A stretch of 64,000 nt of DNA from Hoeflea sp. IMCC20628 (GTDB lineage Bacteria; Pseudomonadota; Alphaproteobacteria; Rhizobiales; Rhizobiaceae), in NCBI RefSeq assembly GCF_001011155.1, contig NZ_CP011479.1:62001-126000 (forward strand), read 5' to 3'. Of the stretch, positions 26,183 to 35,000 are shown one piece after another (within the stretch, counting starts at the first letter, position 1; each line of letters begins with the position of its first letter). The position numbers and the translations under genes were made by a program. The notes below the pieces were generated by a model. It did not search any database. It was not told the DNA's origin and saw only the letters and a list, made by a program, of their open reading frames with translations.

Positions 26183-27403
26183 ATGAGCCAGAACCGTGGC
26201 GCGCTTGCGGGATTGAAAGTCATCGACCTGACGCAAATGCTGGCCGGTCCCTATTGCACCATGCTTCTGGCGGACCAGGGGGCCGATGTTATCAAGATCG
26301 AGCCGATCAATGGTGATCCGACCCGCACCTTCGGACCGTTTCCCGCTGATGATACCGAGCATCATTTCGGCGGCTATTTCCAAAGCACCAACCGCAACAA
26401 GAAAAGTGTCGCCATTGATCTCAAAAGCGAGGAAGGCAAGCTGCTGTTTCGGCGACTCGCCCGCGATGCAGATGTGGTGGCCGAGAATTTCCGCGCCGGC
26501 GTGATGGATCGTCTGGGCATCGGCTATGAAATACTTGCAGCCGAAAACCCGAAACTGGTCTATGCGGCGATCCGCGGGTTCGGCGATCCGCGCACTGGCG
26601 CAAGTCCCTATGTTGACCGGCCGGCCTTTGATGTGGTGGCGCAAGCCATGGGCGGTGCGATGGGGGTGACAGGGCCCGATGCGCAGACACCGATGAAGAT
26701 CGGCCCGGGTGTCGGGGACATCTTTCCAGCAGCGCTGGCCGCTTTCGGAATCATGGCTGCGTTGCGTCATGCCGAAAAGACGGGCGAGGGCCAGTTCGTC
26801 GATGTCGCCATGTATGACGGAATCGTCGCCATGTGCGAGCGCATCATTTACCAGCAATCCTACACCGGTAGATCGCCAGTGCCTGAGGGTAACCAACACC
26901 CGATCCTGTGCCCGTTCGGGACCTTTTCGGCACGCGACGGTCAGGTGACCGTCGGTTGTCCGCGGGATTCGTTCTGGGGTGAACTCACGACGATCATCGG
27001 GCGCCCGGAACTTGGGCAAGATCCGAAGTTTGCCACCAACAATGCGCGGCTCGCCCACTCAGCCGAGACGATTGCCATCGTCGAGGACTGGACCAGTGTC
27101 AGAAGCAAGTCGGAGATTGCGCTGGCGCTCGATGGACGAGTTCCGTTCGGACCGGTCAATACGGCGGAAGACATCTTCGCTGACCCGCACATGGCAGCGC
27201 GGCAGATGCTGGTTGAGGTCGAGCATCCGGGGTCGTCCAAGCCGGTCACCATCGCCTCGACCCCGGTGCGGATGACCAAGACACCGGGTGGCGTGCAGCA
27301 CCGTGCGCCGCTGACCGGTGAAGATACGTTCGGCATCCTTGAATCCGCCGGCCTGACAAAAGACGAGATTGCCGATCTGAAGCAGCGCAGTATCATCGCC
27401 TGA
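26183..27403 (+). CDS. Class III (CaiB/BaiF) CoA-transferase
   Basis: A family III CoA-transferase of 406 residues that moves CoA between acids through an aspartyl-CoA intermediate. The N-terminus GLKVIDLTQMLAGPYCTMLL and DQGADVIKIE is diagnostic, and the catalytic residue is Asp179 in GPGVGDIFPAAL. It starts one base after the etfA stop. In this setting it may activate the substrate using CoA from a product. Family members also include alpha-methylacyl-CoA racemases, but the length and the loop near Asp179 favour a transferase. Confidence 0.92.
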   Translation: MSQNRGALAGLKVIDLTQMLAGPYCTMLLADQGADVIKIEPINGDPTRTFGPFPADDTEHHFGGYFQSTNRNKKSVAIDLKSEEGKLLFRRLARDADVVAENFRAGVMDRLGIGYEILAAENPKLVYAAIRGFGDPRTGASPYVDRPAFDVVAQAMGGAMGVTGPDAQTPMKIGPGVGDIFPAALAAFGIMAALRHAEKTGEGQFVDVAMYDGIVAMCERIIYQQSYTGRSPVPEGNQHPILCPFGTFSARDGQVTVGCPRDSFWGELTTIIGRPELGQDPKFATNNARLAHSAETIAIVEDWTSVRSKSEIALALDGRVPFGPVNTAEDIFADPHMAARQMLVEVEHPGSSKPVTIASTPVRMTKTPGGVQHRAPLTGEDTFGILESAGLTKDEIADLKQRSIIA

Positions 27404-27413
27404 GGCGATTGCG

Positions 27414-27443
27414 GCCAAGCCCGCCAGAGTTGGTGGGCTTGGC
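27414..27443. terminator. Stem-loop between convergent genes, probable bidirectional terminator
   Basis: GCCAAGCCC and GGGCTTGGC form a perfect 9-bp stem that continues inward with GCCAG/TTGGT (including G-U pairs). It lies between the CoA-transferase stop and the stop of the convergent NIPSNAP gene. No long T-run follows. Confidence 0.6.
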
Positions 27444-27457
27444 GCCGCTTGCCTGTG

Positions 27458-27769
27458 CTACCGAATGGGTGAGAAACTGGTTGGCTTCATGATCATCGAT
27501 TCCATTTTCTGGATGTAGCCGGTGGTCTTGGGGCCAAACGCGATCCAGGCCGGTTCGGCGTAGAGCTTGGCGCGTAGTTCATCACGCTCAGCCATATCCT
27601 TGTAGCCCCACATGGTAATGACCTGATTGAGCGGGCCGATATCGGATACGAAATAGCCAAGCATATTGAGGTGTTTGGTGTGCAAGGCCAATCCTTCAGC
27701 CTCGTAGATCGCCAGAAACTCCTGGGTCTTGCCTGGATGAAGGGTGTAGGTGCGCTTTTCAATAATCAT
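27458..27769 (-). CDS. NIPSNAP-family protein
   Basis: A 103-residue dimeric alpha/beta barrel protein. MIIEKRTYTLHPGKTQEFLA followed by LGYFVSDIGPLNQVITMWGY is the family pattern. The ATG at 27769 has GGGAGAG before it and gives the normal N-terminus; a frame from 27784 adds five residues. It is divergent from the acyl-CoA dehydrogenase, and operator copy 2 lies between them. Bacterial NIPSNAP genes often sit in degradation operons with no known reaction. Confidence 0.83.
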   Translation of the reverse strand: MIIEKRTYTLHPGKTQEFLAIYEAEGLALHTKHLNMLGYFVSDIGPLNQVITMWGYKDMAERDELRAKLYAEPAWIAFGPKTTGYIQKMESMIMKPTSFSPIR

Positions 27770-27850
27770 TGGCTTCTCTCCCAAAATGTTGCGAACACAT
27801 GCGGTTCCGGCTGCGCAGTCTAGAGGCGAAGGCGCATCACGTCGAATAAA

Positions 27851-27868
27851 ATCAAACGAATGTTAGAA
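27851..27868 (+). promoter_or_regulatory. TetR-type operator, copy 2
   Basis: ATCAAAC-gaat-GTTAGAA matches the repeat at 12 of 14 arm positions. It lies between the divergent NIPSNAP and acyl-CoA dehydrogenase genes. TAGAAA at 27864-27869 in the right half-site has the position used as a -10 at copies 1 and 5, although the -35 is poor. Confidence 0.65.
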
Positions 27869-27948
27869 AAAACTTACGTCAGCTTGGCTGGTGGTATAGG
27901 ATCGGCGCAGTAAAATTGACCGGGTAAACGGACAGATGGAGATTGAGC

Positions 27949-29085
27949 ATGGTTGAGCGGACATTGTTCACGGATGAGCACGAAATGTTCCGGGATTCGG
28001 TACGGCGTTTTTTCGAACGTGAACTGGCCCCCCATCACGCCCAATGGGAAAAGGACGGCCAGGTTCCGCGCTGGGCATGGACCAAGGCCGGAGAACTGGG
28101 TTTTCTCTGTGCGTCCATCCCCGAGGAGTGGGGCGGAGTCGGCGCGGATAGGCGCTATTCGATCATTCTGATGGAAGAACAGGCTCGCCTCAATCTGACC
28201 GGCCTCGGGTTCGCGCTCCATTCCGACATCGTTGCACCCTATATCCACCACTACGGGACGGAAAAGCAGAAGCTCGGATGGTTGCCGAAAATGACCAGCG
28301 GCGAATGCATCACCGGCATTGCCATGACCGAACCAGGTGGCGGATCGGATCTGCAAGCGATCAAGACGACAGCGGTGCGTGAGGGTGACGAGTATGTGAT
28401 CTCGGGCCAGAAGACTTTCATCACCAACGGTCAGACCGCCGACATGTTTCTGGTTGCCTGCAAGACCGACCGTTCGGAAGGCGCGCGTGGCATCAGCCTG
28501 ATTGCTGTGGAAGCGAACCGTCCGGGATTCGAACGCGGCAGGCGACTCGAGAAACTCGGCACCAAGGCGCAGGATACCTCGGAGCTGTTTTTCAACCAGG
28601 TCCGCGTTCCGGTCACCAATCTGATCGGTGAAGAGGGCAAGGGCTTCGCCTACATGATGCAGGAACTTGCCTGGGAGCGGATGCATGTCGGTATCCAGGC
28701 CGTGTCATGCTGCGAAGCTGCACTCGAATGGACCATCGAATACACCAGGGACCGGAAAGCTTTCGGCAAGTCGATCATCGATTTTCAGAACACGCGGTTC
28801 AAATTGGCCGAAATGAAGACCGAAGTGCAGGTCGGCCGGATCTTTCTGGACCGCTGTCTTGAACTGGTTCTCGAAAACAAGCTCGACACCACCACGGCGG
28901 CAATGGTCAAGCTCTGGACCAGCGAGATGCAGGGCAAGGTGCTCGATGAGTTGCTGCAATTGCACGGCGGCTATGGCTTCATGTGGGAGTATCCGATCAC
29001 CCGCGCCTATGCTGATGCGCGGGTTCAGCGGATCTATGCCGGGACCAACGAGATCATGAAAGAACTGATCGGCCGTACGCTGTAG
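27949..29085 (+). CDS. Acyl-CoA dehydrogenase, LCAD/IVD-like
   Basis: A flavoenzyme of 378 residues that makes the alpha-beta double bond of an acyl-CoA and passes electrons to ETF. GIAMTEPGGGSDLQAIKTTA and QKTFITNGQTADM are FAD and substrate motifs. The usual Glu of the YEGT motif is absent: it reads IYAGTNEIMKELI. A Glu in CCEAALEWTIEYTRDR instead takes the place used as catalytic base by long-chain and isovaleryl-CoA dehydrogenases. The ATG at 27949 has GGAG seven bases before it; a TTG frame at 27943 is less likely. This base position suits long or branched acyl chains. Confidence 0.93.
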   Translation: MVERTLFTDEHEMFRDSVRRFFERELAPHHAQWEKDGQVPRWAWTKAGELGFLCASIPEEWGGVGADRRYSIILMEEQARLNLTGLGFALHSDIVAPYIHHYGTEKQKLGWLPKMTSGECITGIAMTEPGGGSDLQAIKTTAVREGDEYVISGQKTFITNGQTADMFLVACKTDRSEGARGISLIAVEANRPGFERGRRLEKLGTKAQDTSELFFNQVRVPVTNLIGEEGKGFAYMMQELAWERMHVGIQAVSCCEAALEWTIEYTRDRKAFGKSIIDFQNTRFKLAEMKTEVQVGRIFLDRCLELVLENKLDTTTAAMVKLWTSEMQGKVLDELLQLHGGYGFMWEYPITRAYADARVQRIYAGTNEIMKELIGRTL

Positions 29086-29101
29086 CCTCGAAATCTGCGG
29101 T

Positions 29102-29986
29102 TCAGCCACGCGCTGGAAGGGATGCCAGCCGTTGCTTTGCGAAATCTCGCCAGAGTACAGGGGCACGGCCGGTGATCCGGGCGACATCGTCGAATACGGC
29201 ATCGGCCAGCGGCTGCGGTTCGGCCTCGAGAGCTGTTACGCCCTCTGCCAGGCCTGCGGCATAGGCGGGCTCCATGCCCTGCTTGAGAAGCAGCGGCAGA
29301 AGTTCGGCTGCGGGCCGCGGACGATATTGCACCGGCGCTCCGGTGACTTCGGTCAGCACGGATGCGAGATCGGGGAAGTTCAGGGCCTCGACAGCCAGTG
29401 AGTGGGTCTGGTTGATATGGGTGGCCGGAGACTTCAGCGCTTCGCCGGCAACCGCGGCCATGTCGTCGGACGAGATCCACGACACTTTTCTGCTTCCGAT
29501 AAAGTGCACCAGCCCGTCGGGCCGGTGCATGAAGCCGTTCCAAACCGTATCCATGAAGAAATTTGGGCGAAGATGCGTCCAATCGAACCCCATCGCCTCG
29601 ATCGTCCGCTCGATTACCTGATGCCAGGCGAAATGTGCATGGGTCGTGTCGTCTGGGGCTAGTGCGCCGAGATGAACGATATGACGCACACCCGCTGCCT
29701 TTGCGGCGTCGAGCAAGCGCTTGGAATGGACAATCATGTCGACGCTGTATCCGGTGGAGAGGAAAACCGCGTCGACGCCATCAAGAGCGGGCGCGAGGCT
29801 TGCCGGATCGTCATAGTCGAAATGAACCGGATGATGATTCTGGTCGCGCAACGCCATGGCGGCCTTGTCGCTGCGCGCAGCGCCGAGCAGCTCGATTCGC
29901 CCTTCGACGGCGTCATTCGACAGATAGCGCATCAGCGCGCCACCCACAGTTCCGGTGGCGCCGGTAACGAGAATGCGACGGCCCAT
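29102..29986 (-). CDS. NAD(P)-binding NmrA/atypical SDR-family protein
   Basis: A 294-residue Rossmann protein. RILVTGATGTVGGALMRYLS at the N-terminus is the atypical-SDR glycine motif, followed by GVDAVFLSTGYSVDM and VRHIVHLGALAPDD. It lacks the Tyr-x3-Lys site, as expected of the NmrA-like group, which either reduce quinones or act as redox sensors. It is convergent with the acyl-CoA dehydrogenase (16 bp) and divergent from the EamA transporter, sharing operator copy 3. Confidence 0.85.
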   Translation of the reverse strand: MGRRILVTGATGTVGGALMRYLSNDAVEGRIELLGAARSDKAAMALRDQNHHPVHFDYDDPASLAPALDGVDAVFLSTGYSVDMIVHSKRLLDAAKAAGVRHIVHLGALAPDDTTHAHFAWHQVIERTIEAMGFDWTHLRPNFFMDTVWNGFMHRPDGLVHFIGSRKVSWISSDDMAAVAGEALKSPATHINQTHSLAVEALNFPDLASVLTEVTGAPVQYRPRPAAELLPLLLKQGMEPAYAAGLAEGVTALEAEPQPLADAVFDDVARITGRAPVLWRDFAKQRLASLPARG

Positions 29987-30038
29987 GATCTGGTCTCCTC
30001 ACGCAGACTGACAACAGCCAGCTTGACATTGCAGTAAA

Positions 30039-30056
30039 TTCTAACGGATGTTCAAA
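30039..30056. promoter_or_regulatory. TetR-type operator, copy 3
   Basis: TTCTAAC-ggat-GTTCAAA matches the repeat at 13 of 14 arm positions. It lies between the divergent NmrA-like and EamA genes. On the EamA side a TTGACA (30023-30028) is close upstream; on the other side TAGAAT is available as a -10 inside the half-site. Confidence 0.7.
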
Positions 30057-30078
30057 ACATAAACGAAACCGGTAATGG

Positions 30079-31014
30079 ATGTCCATGACAGAAATACCCG
30101 CCCCCCGTCCGGCCCCCGGCCTGACGGAATATGCCCTGCTGCTTGCTCTCGGAATTACGTGGGGTACATCTTACCTGTTCACCAAGGTCGCGGTGGCTGA
30201 GGTCACCCCGTTTACGCTTGTTGCAGTCAGGACCACCATCGCCGCCGCCTTGCTCTTGCTGTTGATTGGCCTGCAGCGCGGGCGGGTTTCGCTCACGTTG
30301 CGTGACTTGGCGGCCTTCGCGCTCGTCGGGCTGGTCAGCAATGCACTGCCGCTGTCGCTGATCTCGCTTTCAGCTTCCTATGTCGACAGTTCGGTGGTCG
30401 CCACCAGCATGGCGTTGGTGCCACTCATCACCATGTGCCTGACCATGCTGAGCGGTCAGTATCCGACTCGGCGTGCCGTCCTGGGAATTGCCATAGGATT
30501 GGTGGGAATCGGTATTCTGTTCGGTCCCTCAGCGTTTCTGAGTTTTGGTGACAGTGCCAAGGGCGCGCTCTGTGCGCTTGGCGCATCGGTCGTGTTTTCC
30601 TGTTCCCTGATTGCCATGGGGCTTGTTCGTCATCACGGTTCCATGCAGGTGGCGGCGTTTTCCCTGGTTGCCGCCGCGGTCTGGTCAGTTCTGATGACGC
30701 TGGTTTTCGAAGGTTTGCCGACAGCTTTGCCAAGCCACAAGGTCATGGCGGCGGTGATCGTGCTTGCGGTGCTCAACACCGGTTGCGCCAGCTTGTTGCT
30801 GTTCGCGCTTGTCCCGCGGGCCGGCGCATTGTTCACATCCATCAACAACTATCTGGTGCCGGTGATCGCTCTGCTGTGCGGCGCGGTTTTTCTCGCAGAG
30901 CAACTGACGGCGCAGAAAATTTGGGGCGTGGCTGTTGTGTTGGCGGGCATTGCCGTGTCGACGTTCCGGCGACGTCCGGTGGCTGTACAACAGCAGACGC
31001 CACCGCCGGCATGA
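30079..31014 (+). CDS. EamA/DMT-family transporter
   Basis: An inner-membrane protein of 311 residues with ten predicted transmembrane helices in two EamA repeats (about residues 15-150 and 165-300). LLALGITWGTSYLFTKVAVA near the start and the second-repeat end ALLCGAVFLAEQLTAQKIWG are characteristic. Most family members export metabolites or small amines. Its operator places it in the same regulon, where it may move a pathway intermediate. The start could also be the ATG at 30085. Confidence 0.9.
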   Translation: MSMTEIPAPRPAPGLTEYALLLALGITWGTSYLFTKVAVAEVTPFTLVAVRTTIAAALLLLLIGLQRGRVSLTLRDLAAFALVGLVSNALPLSLISLSASYVDSSVVATSMALVPLITMCLTMLSGQYPTRRAVLGIAIGLVGIGILFGPSAFLSFGDSAKGALCALGASVVFSCSLIAMGLVRHHGSMQVAAFSLVAAAVWSVLMTLVFEGLPTALPSHKVMAAVIVLAVLNTGCASLLLFALVPRAGALFTSINNYLVPVIALLCGAVFLAEQLTAQKIWGVAVVLAGIAVSTFRRRPVAVQQQTPPPA

Positions 31015-31050
31015 AAATGCGTCGAGGTGAAAATCTGTGCTTGTGGTCTT

Positions 31051-31068
31051 TTCGAACAAGTGTTAGTT
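31051..31068 (+). promoter_or_regulatory. TetR-type operator, copy 4, over a promoter
   Basis: TTCGAAC-aagt-GTTAGTT matches the repeat at 13 of 14 arm positions. A -35 TTGTGG (31041-31046) and -10 TAGTTT (31064-31069) are 17 bp apart, the -10 lying in the right half-site. It heads the SDR gene at 31162. Confidence 0.72.
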
Positions 31069-31161
31069 TTTTGACGAAAGCCGGATAATGAGGCTGGCAA
31101 TCGATGGCAATGCTGGCCTCAGGCAGGTCTGCGCCATCAGCGAAAACGGGAGGAGACGGCC

Positions 31162-31917
31162 ATGCGTCGTATGGAAGGTAAGCTTGCTGTAGTGACGGGT
31201 GCTGCCAATGGCATCGGGCGTGCAAGCGCACTGCGCTTTGCCAGCGAAGGGGCCAATCTGGCGATTCTGGATCGCGAGGAGGCAGGCCTGGCAGAAACTG
31301 CCGAAAAGGCACGTGCCATGGGCGCGGAAGTACTGACGATCACTGGCGATTGCACCGATGAAGATGTGGTCGTCGATGCCTTCAAGCGGATTTATGACGA
31401 AGCTGGCTTCATTGATGTTCTGATGAACAATGTCGGCCAAAGCGCCCGGGAGCGGGCCTCCGAATTCTACCAATCCTCCTCTGATGTCTGGCGCTTCGTG
31501 CTTGATGTGTCGTTGGTGTCGACCCTGCTTTCGTCGCGTCAGGTTGTGCCGGCGATGCGTGAGGCAGGCAAGGGCAAGATCGTCAACGTGGCATCCAATG
31601 CCGGTCTGGCGGGCGAAGTGGGCATCAGCGAATATGCCGCGGCGAAAATGGGCGTGATCGGCTTTACCCGTTCACTGGCCCGCGAGCTTGCGCCCTTCAA
31701 GGTCAACGTGAATGCGGTGTGTCCTGGGGTGACCAAGACCCGGGTTCTCGATCAGATCTCGGAAGAATTCCTCGCCAAGATTCGCGAATCCATCCCGCTC
31801 GGCTTCTTTGCCGAGCCTGAGGATATTGCCGCCGCTGCGGCGTTCCTGGCGAGCGAAGATTCCCGCTACATGACTGGGCAATCGGTGGTCGTTGACGGCG
31901 GGCGCTGGATGGTTTGA
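31162..31917 (+). CDS. Short-chain dehydrogenase/reductase (SDR)
   Basis: A classical SDR of 251 residues. TGAANGIG is near residue 13, NNVG near residue 92, and the active site is YAAAK near residue 158. GGAGGAGA precedes the ATG. It is a single gene between operators 4 and 5, so it may be made apart from the large operon that follows. It probably oxidises a 3-hydroxyacyl-CoA or another alcohol of the pathway. Confidence 0.9.
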   Translation: MRRMEGKLAVVTGAANGIGRASALRFASEGANLAILDREEAGLAETAEKARAMGAEVLTITGDCTDEDVVVDAFKRIYDEAGFIDVLMNNVGQSARERASEFYQSSSDVWRFVLDVSLVSTLLSSRQVVPAMREAGKGKIVNVASNAGLAGEVGISEYAAAKMGVIGFTRSLARELAPFKVNVNAVCPGVTKTRVLDQISEEFLAKIRESIPLGFFAEPEDIAAAAAFLASEDSRYMTGQSVVVDGGRWMV

Positions 31918-31979
31918 CCGCAGGCAGGGATGCCTTGACCGTCGTGATTGACGGCTGGGTGACTGCTTGTTATCAAGAA

Positions 31980-31997
31980 ACCGAACAAACGTTAGAA
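31980..31997 (+). promoter_or_regulatory. TetR-type operator, copy 5, over a promoter
   Basis: ACCGAAC-aaac-GTTAGAA matches the repeat at 12 of 14 arm positions. A -35 TTATCA (31970-31975) and -10 TAGAAT (31993-31998) are 17 bp apart. It heads the operon that starts at 32032 and runs to 38800. Confidence 0.72.
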
Positions 31998-32031
31998 TAT
32001 AACGACAGATAGTTAAAAGGTGCGAAATTCC

Positions 32032-32943
32032 ATGACACGCATGTTGGAAAACAAGGTTGCTCTGATTACCGGCGCCGGACGCGGCATTGGGCGCGAAATG
32101 GCGCTGATGATGGCCGCGCATGGCGCAAAGGTTGTCGTCAATGATCCAGGTGTTTCATTGAAGGGTGAAGATGAAGCCGAAGACCCCGCAATCGAGGTGG
32201 TTAGCGAGATCAAGGCCGCGGGCGGCGAAGCCGTTGCCGACATGGGTAGCGTCTCTGATCCGGAAGCGGCGCGCGCCATGGTCGAGCGCGCCGTCGACAC
32301 ATTCGGCAAGATCGACGTTGTCGTCAATAATGCGGGTATTCTGCGCGATGTCATCTTTCACAAGATGACTTTCGATGACTGGAATTCAGTGCTGCAGGTG
32401 CATCTTTACGGCAGCTACAATGTCAGCCGCGCCGCTGCGGAGCATTACCGCAAGCAGGAGAGCGGCACCTTTGTTCACATGACTTCAACCTCGGGCCTTG
32501 TCGGCAATCCCGGGCAGGCCAACTACTCGGCAGCGAAGATGGGGATTATCGGGCTGTCGAAGTCGATTGCTCTCGACATGGCGCGATTCAACGTGCGCTC
32601 CAACTGCATCTCGCCGTTCGCCTGGAGCCGCATGGTCGGGTCGATTCCGAACACGCCCGACCAGGAAGAGCGGCTCAAGGGTCTCAAGATGCTGACACCG
32701 GACAAGATCGCACCCGTTGCGGTCTTCCTTGCCAGCGATGATTCAAAAGACGTGAACGGTCAGATTTTTGCGGTGCGCGGTAATGAGGTGTTCCTGATGA
32801 GCCAGCCTCGCCCGCTTCGCTCGGTTCATCGTTCGGAAGGCTGGACGCCGGAAACGCTGCGCGACCACATGCTGCCGACGCTGAAACCTTCGTTCATTCC
32901 GCTCGACATGTCGCGCGATGTGTTCTCCTGGACGCCGGTCTGA
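32032..32943 (+). CDS. SDR similar to the dehydrogenase part of multifunctional enzyme type 2
   Basis: A 303-residue SDR, longer than classical members. It resembles the (3R)-hydroxyacyl-CoA dehydrogenase module of peroxisomal multifunctional enzyme 2: GAGRGIGREMALMMAAHGAK at the N-terminus, an insert with SLKGEDEAEDPAIEVVSEIK, NNAGILRD and an active site YSAAK. The next two genes are MaoC-like hydratases, the other half of that enzyme. The start at 32032 with AAGGTG upstream is preferred to the GTG at 32020. It probably oxidises a (3R)-hydroxyacyl-CoA. Confidence 0.9.
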   Translation: MTRMLENKVALITGAGRGIGREMALMMAAHGAKVVVNDPGVSLKGEDEAEDPAIEVVSEIKAAGGEAVADMGSVSDPEAARAMVERAVDTFGKIDVVVNNAGILRDVIFHKMTFDDWNSVLQVHLYGSYNVSRAAAEHYRKQESGTFVHMTSTSGLVGNPGQANYSAAKMGIIGLSKSIALDMARFNVRSNCISPFAWSRMVGSIPNTPDQEERLKGLKMLTPDKIAPVAVFLASDDSKDVNGQIFAVRGNEVFLMSQPRPLRSVHRSEGWTPETLRDHMLPTLKPSFIPLDMSRDVFSWTPV

Positions 32944-32945
32944 TC

Positions 32946-33371
32946 ATGATTGCCTATCGCCGTTATGACGAAATCGCTGTGGGGGATCAGTTCCCCACGC
33001 AACCTTTGTCCTTCACTGTGAAGGGGGAAGCCGTCGATGCGTTTCTCGATGCGACCGGAGATACCGGTGAGCGGTATCGGGACGCTGGCGAAAGCGGGGC
33101 ACGGCGTGCGCCTTCCATGATCGCTTCGGTCTACCTGATCGATCTTCTCAAGGCGCGCGCAAGCCCGCCGGGAGGCATACATGCCAAGCAGTCTATCCGT
33201 TTTCATCGAGCTGTGAATGTTGGCGAGACGCTTGGTTTGCAGGCCAGCATTGTCGAGAAATATGTTCGCAAGGACCGCAATTATGCGGTTTCGGAATTTG
33301 AGGCTCGAGGCGCAAAAGGCGATCTCGTTGCCAGCGGTCTGATCACGTCGATTTGGGGGCAGGACCTATGA
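32946..33371 (+). CDS. MaoC-like hot-dog protein, non-catalytic partner type
   Basis: A 141-residue hot-dog fold protein (FLDATGDTGERYRDAGESGAR in the position of the MaoC catalytic motif, then IHAKQSIRFHRAVNVGETLG). The catalytic Asp-x4-His reads GDTGERYRD with no His, so it is probably the non-catalytic subunit of a heteromeric hydratase. Its stop overlaps the start of the next, catalytic MaoC gene as ATGA. Paired subunits of this kind are known in mycobacterial HadAB/HadBC and in ChsH1-ChsH2 of steroid degradation. Confidence 0.82.
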   Translation: MIAYRRYDEIAVGDQFPTQPLSFTVKGEAVDAFLDATGDTGERYRDAGESGARRAPSMIASVYLIDLLKARASPPGGIHAKQSIRFHRAVNVGETLGLQASIVEKYVRKDRNYAVSEFEARGAKGDLVASGLITSIWGQDL

Positions 33372-33820
33372 CGACAGAAAGTGCTGCCCAGGCTGCGGTG
33401 AAGCCGTGTTTTCGGCCCGGTTTTGGGCTGCCGGTTCTCGAGCGCCACGTCACTCAGGCAGTGATTGACGCTTACGCCGAAGCTTCGGGTGATTTCAATC
33501 CGATCCATGTCGATCCTGACTACGCCGGTAAAGGTCCATACGGGCGCACTATCGCGCACGGGTTGATGACGCTGGCTTACGCCGCGCTGATGCTCAACGA
33601 CTGGAGCGATGGCAAGTTTGACGAATTCGGTGAACTCGAGGTCGCTTTCGTCGGCCCGGTGTTTGCTGACGACACGGTAGAAATGACCGGGACCGTCGAG
33701 GAACTGGTCATGCGTAATGGCGAGATCAATGCCCGATGCACGATTTCGTGCCGGTGCGGTGAGCGAAAAATCCTGGTTGGAACGGTTTACCAGCCAGTCG
33801 AAAATGAAAAGGCAAGCTGA
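33368..33820 (+). CDS. MaoC-family (R)-specific enoyl-CoA hydratase, catalytic subunit
   Basis: A 150-residue hot-dog hydratase. The catalytic pair is Asp42 and His47 in SGDFNPIHVDPDYA, with five residues between them as in PhaJ, and the following GPYGRTIAHGLMTLAY is the conserved helix. It would hydrate a 2-enoyl-CoA to the (3R)-hydroxyacyl-CoA, feeding the SDR at 32032. The ATG at 33368 overlaps the preceding stop. Confidence 0.9.
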   Translation: MTTESAAQAAVKPCFRPGFGLPVLERHVTQAVIDAYAEASGDFNPIHVDPDYAGKGPYGRTIAHGLMTLAYAALMLNDWSDGKFDEFGELEVAFVGPVFADDTVEMTGTVEELVMRNGEINARCTISCRCGERKILVGTVYQPVENEKAS

Positions 33821-33823
33821 ACA

Positions 33824-34990
33824 ATGGCAAGAGAAGCAGTTATCGTGGGCGTCGGCGACGTGCCCTTGGCAGACGGCAAGGTTGTCGGCGGCGGGTCGGT
33901 GTTGCAGGTCCAGGCGCGCGCGGCCAATGCGGCGCTCAAGGATGCCGGCATCAGCATGGCCGATGTCGACGGACTGCTGGTTGCCGGACTTTGGGGTGTT
34001 CCCGGACCGGGGCTGCTGCCAAGCGTCACGCTGGGTGAATATCTCGGGATTTTTCCGCGCTTCGCTGACACGACCAATATCGGCGGGTCCGCTTTCGAAG
34101 CGCATGTGGCTCATGCAGCCATGGCCATCGAGCGGGGCTATTGCGATGTGGCGTTGATCGTCTATGGCAGCACGCAGCGCAGCGAACGCAGCCGCACGCT
34201 CGGCGGTCGGCCCAGTGTGCTGACAATGCAGTTTGAAAATGTCTGGGGTATTCCTCAGCCGGTCGGTGGCTATGCGCTTGCTGCCAAACGTCACATGTAT
34301 GAGTTTGGCACCACGCAGGAACAGCTTGCAGAGATCGCGGTGGCAACCCGCAAATGGGCCAGCCTCAATCCTGCTGCCACCAAACGGGACCTGATCAGTA
34401 TCGACGATGTGATGGAATCCATGCCTATTTCGGATCCTTTGAAGCTGCTTGATTGTTGCCTGGTCACCGATGGTGCCGGTGCGATTGTCATGACCAGCGC
34501 GGACAACGCCAAGGCGCATGGTGCCAAGGCTGTTCATGTGCGTGGCTTTGGCGAGGCTCATACTCATTGGAGCATCGGCGCGATGCCGGACCTGGCCAGG
34601 CTGACAGCGGCGGAAATGTCGAGCAAGACAGCCTTCGAAATGGCCGGCGTCAGCCGTGACGCGATCGATCTTGTCGAGTGCTACGACAGTTTTACCATCA
34701 CGGTGCTGATGACGCTTGAAGCGCTCGGATTTTGCAAGCCGGGAGAGGGCGGTGCCTTTGTCTCAGGCCAGCGGACTGCGCCGGGTGGGGCATTCCCGCT
34801 CAACACCAATGGTGGCGGGCTGTCCTATTGTCACCCCGGAATGTACGGCATCTTCCTGCTTGTCGAAGCGGTTCGGCAGTTGCGCGGCGAAGCAGGCGAC
34901 AGACAAGTGGACAATGTCCGCACCGCGCTGGTGCACGGCACCGGCGGAACCCTTTCGAGTGGCGGCACCGTCATTCTTGCCAATCATTGA
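33824..34990 (+). CDS. Thiolase-like protein without the nucleophilic Cys; candidate retro-aldolase
   Basis: A thiolase-fold (SCP2/Ltp type) protein of 388 residues. The place where a true thiolase has its nucleophilic Cys reads NIGGSAFEAHVAHAAM (87-92), with Gly-Ser and no Cys; the C-terminal Cys of the CxGGG motif is also gone, reading HGTGG (371-375). The ECYDSF motif (285-290) and the His337 of SYCHPGMYG are kept. This pattern is that of Ltp2-type aldolases of steroid side-chain degradation, which work with a DUF35 protein. The DUF35 gene is next (35001) and the MaoC pair comes before, as with ChsH1/ChsH2/Ltp2. A divergent thiolase remains possible. Confidence 0.85.
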   Translation: MAREAVIVGVGDVPLADGKVVGGGSVLQVQARAANAALKDAGISMADVDGLLVAGLWGVPGPGLLPSVTLGEYLGIFPRFADTTNIGGSAFEAHVAHAAMAIERGYCDVALIVYGSTQRSERSRTLGGRPSVLTMQFENVWGIPQPVGGYALAAKRHMYEFGTTQEQLAEIAVATRKWASLNPAATKRDLISIDDVMESMPISDPLKLLDCCLVTDGAGAIVMTSADNAKAHGAKAVHVRGFGEAHTHWSIGAMPDLARLTAAEMSSKTAFEMAGVSRDAIDLVECYDSFTITVLMTLEALGFCKPGEGGAFVSGQRTAPGGAFPLNTNGGGLSYCHPGMYGIFLLVEAVRQLRGEAGDRQVDNVRTALVHGTGGTLSSGGTVILANH

Positions 34991-35000
34991 GGATCAGCTG

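Noticed and set aside
33281-34567. A 428-codon minus-strand frame
   Set aside because: It is antisense to the MaoC and thiolase-like genes, which form a tight operon with overlapping starts.
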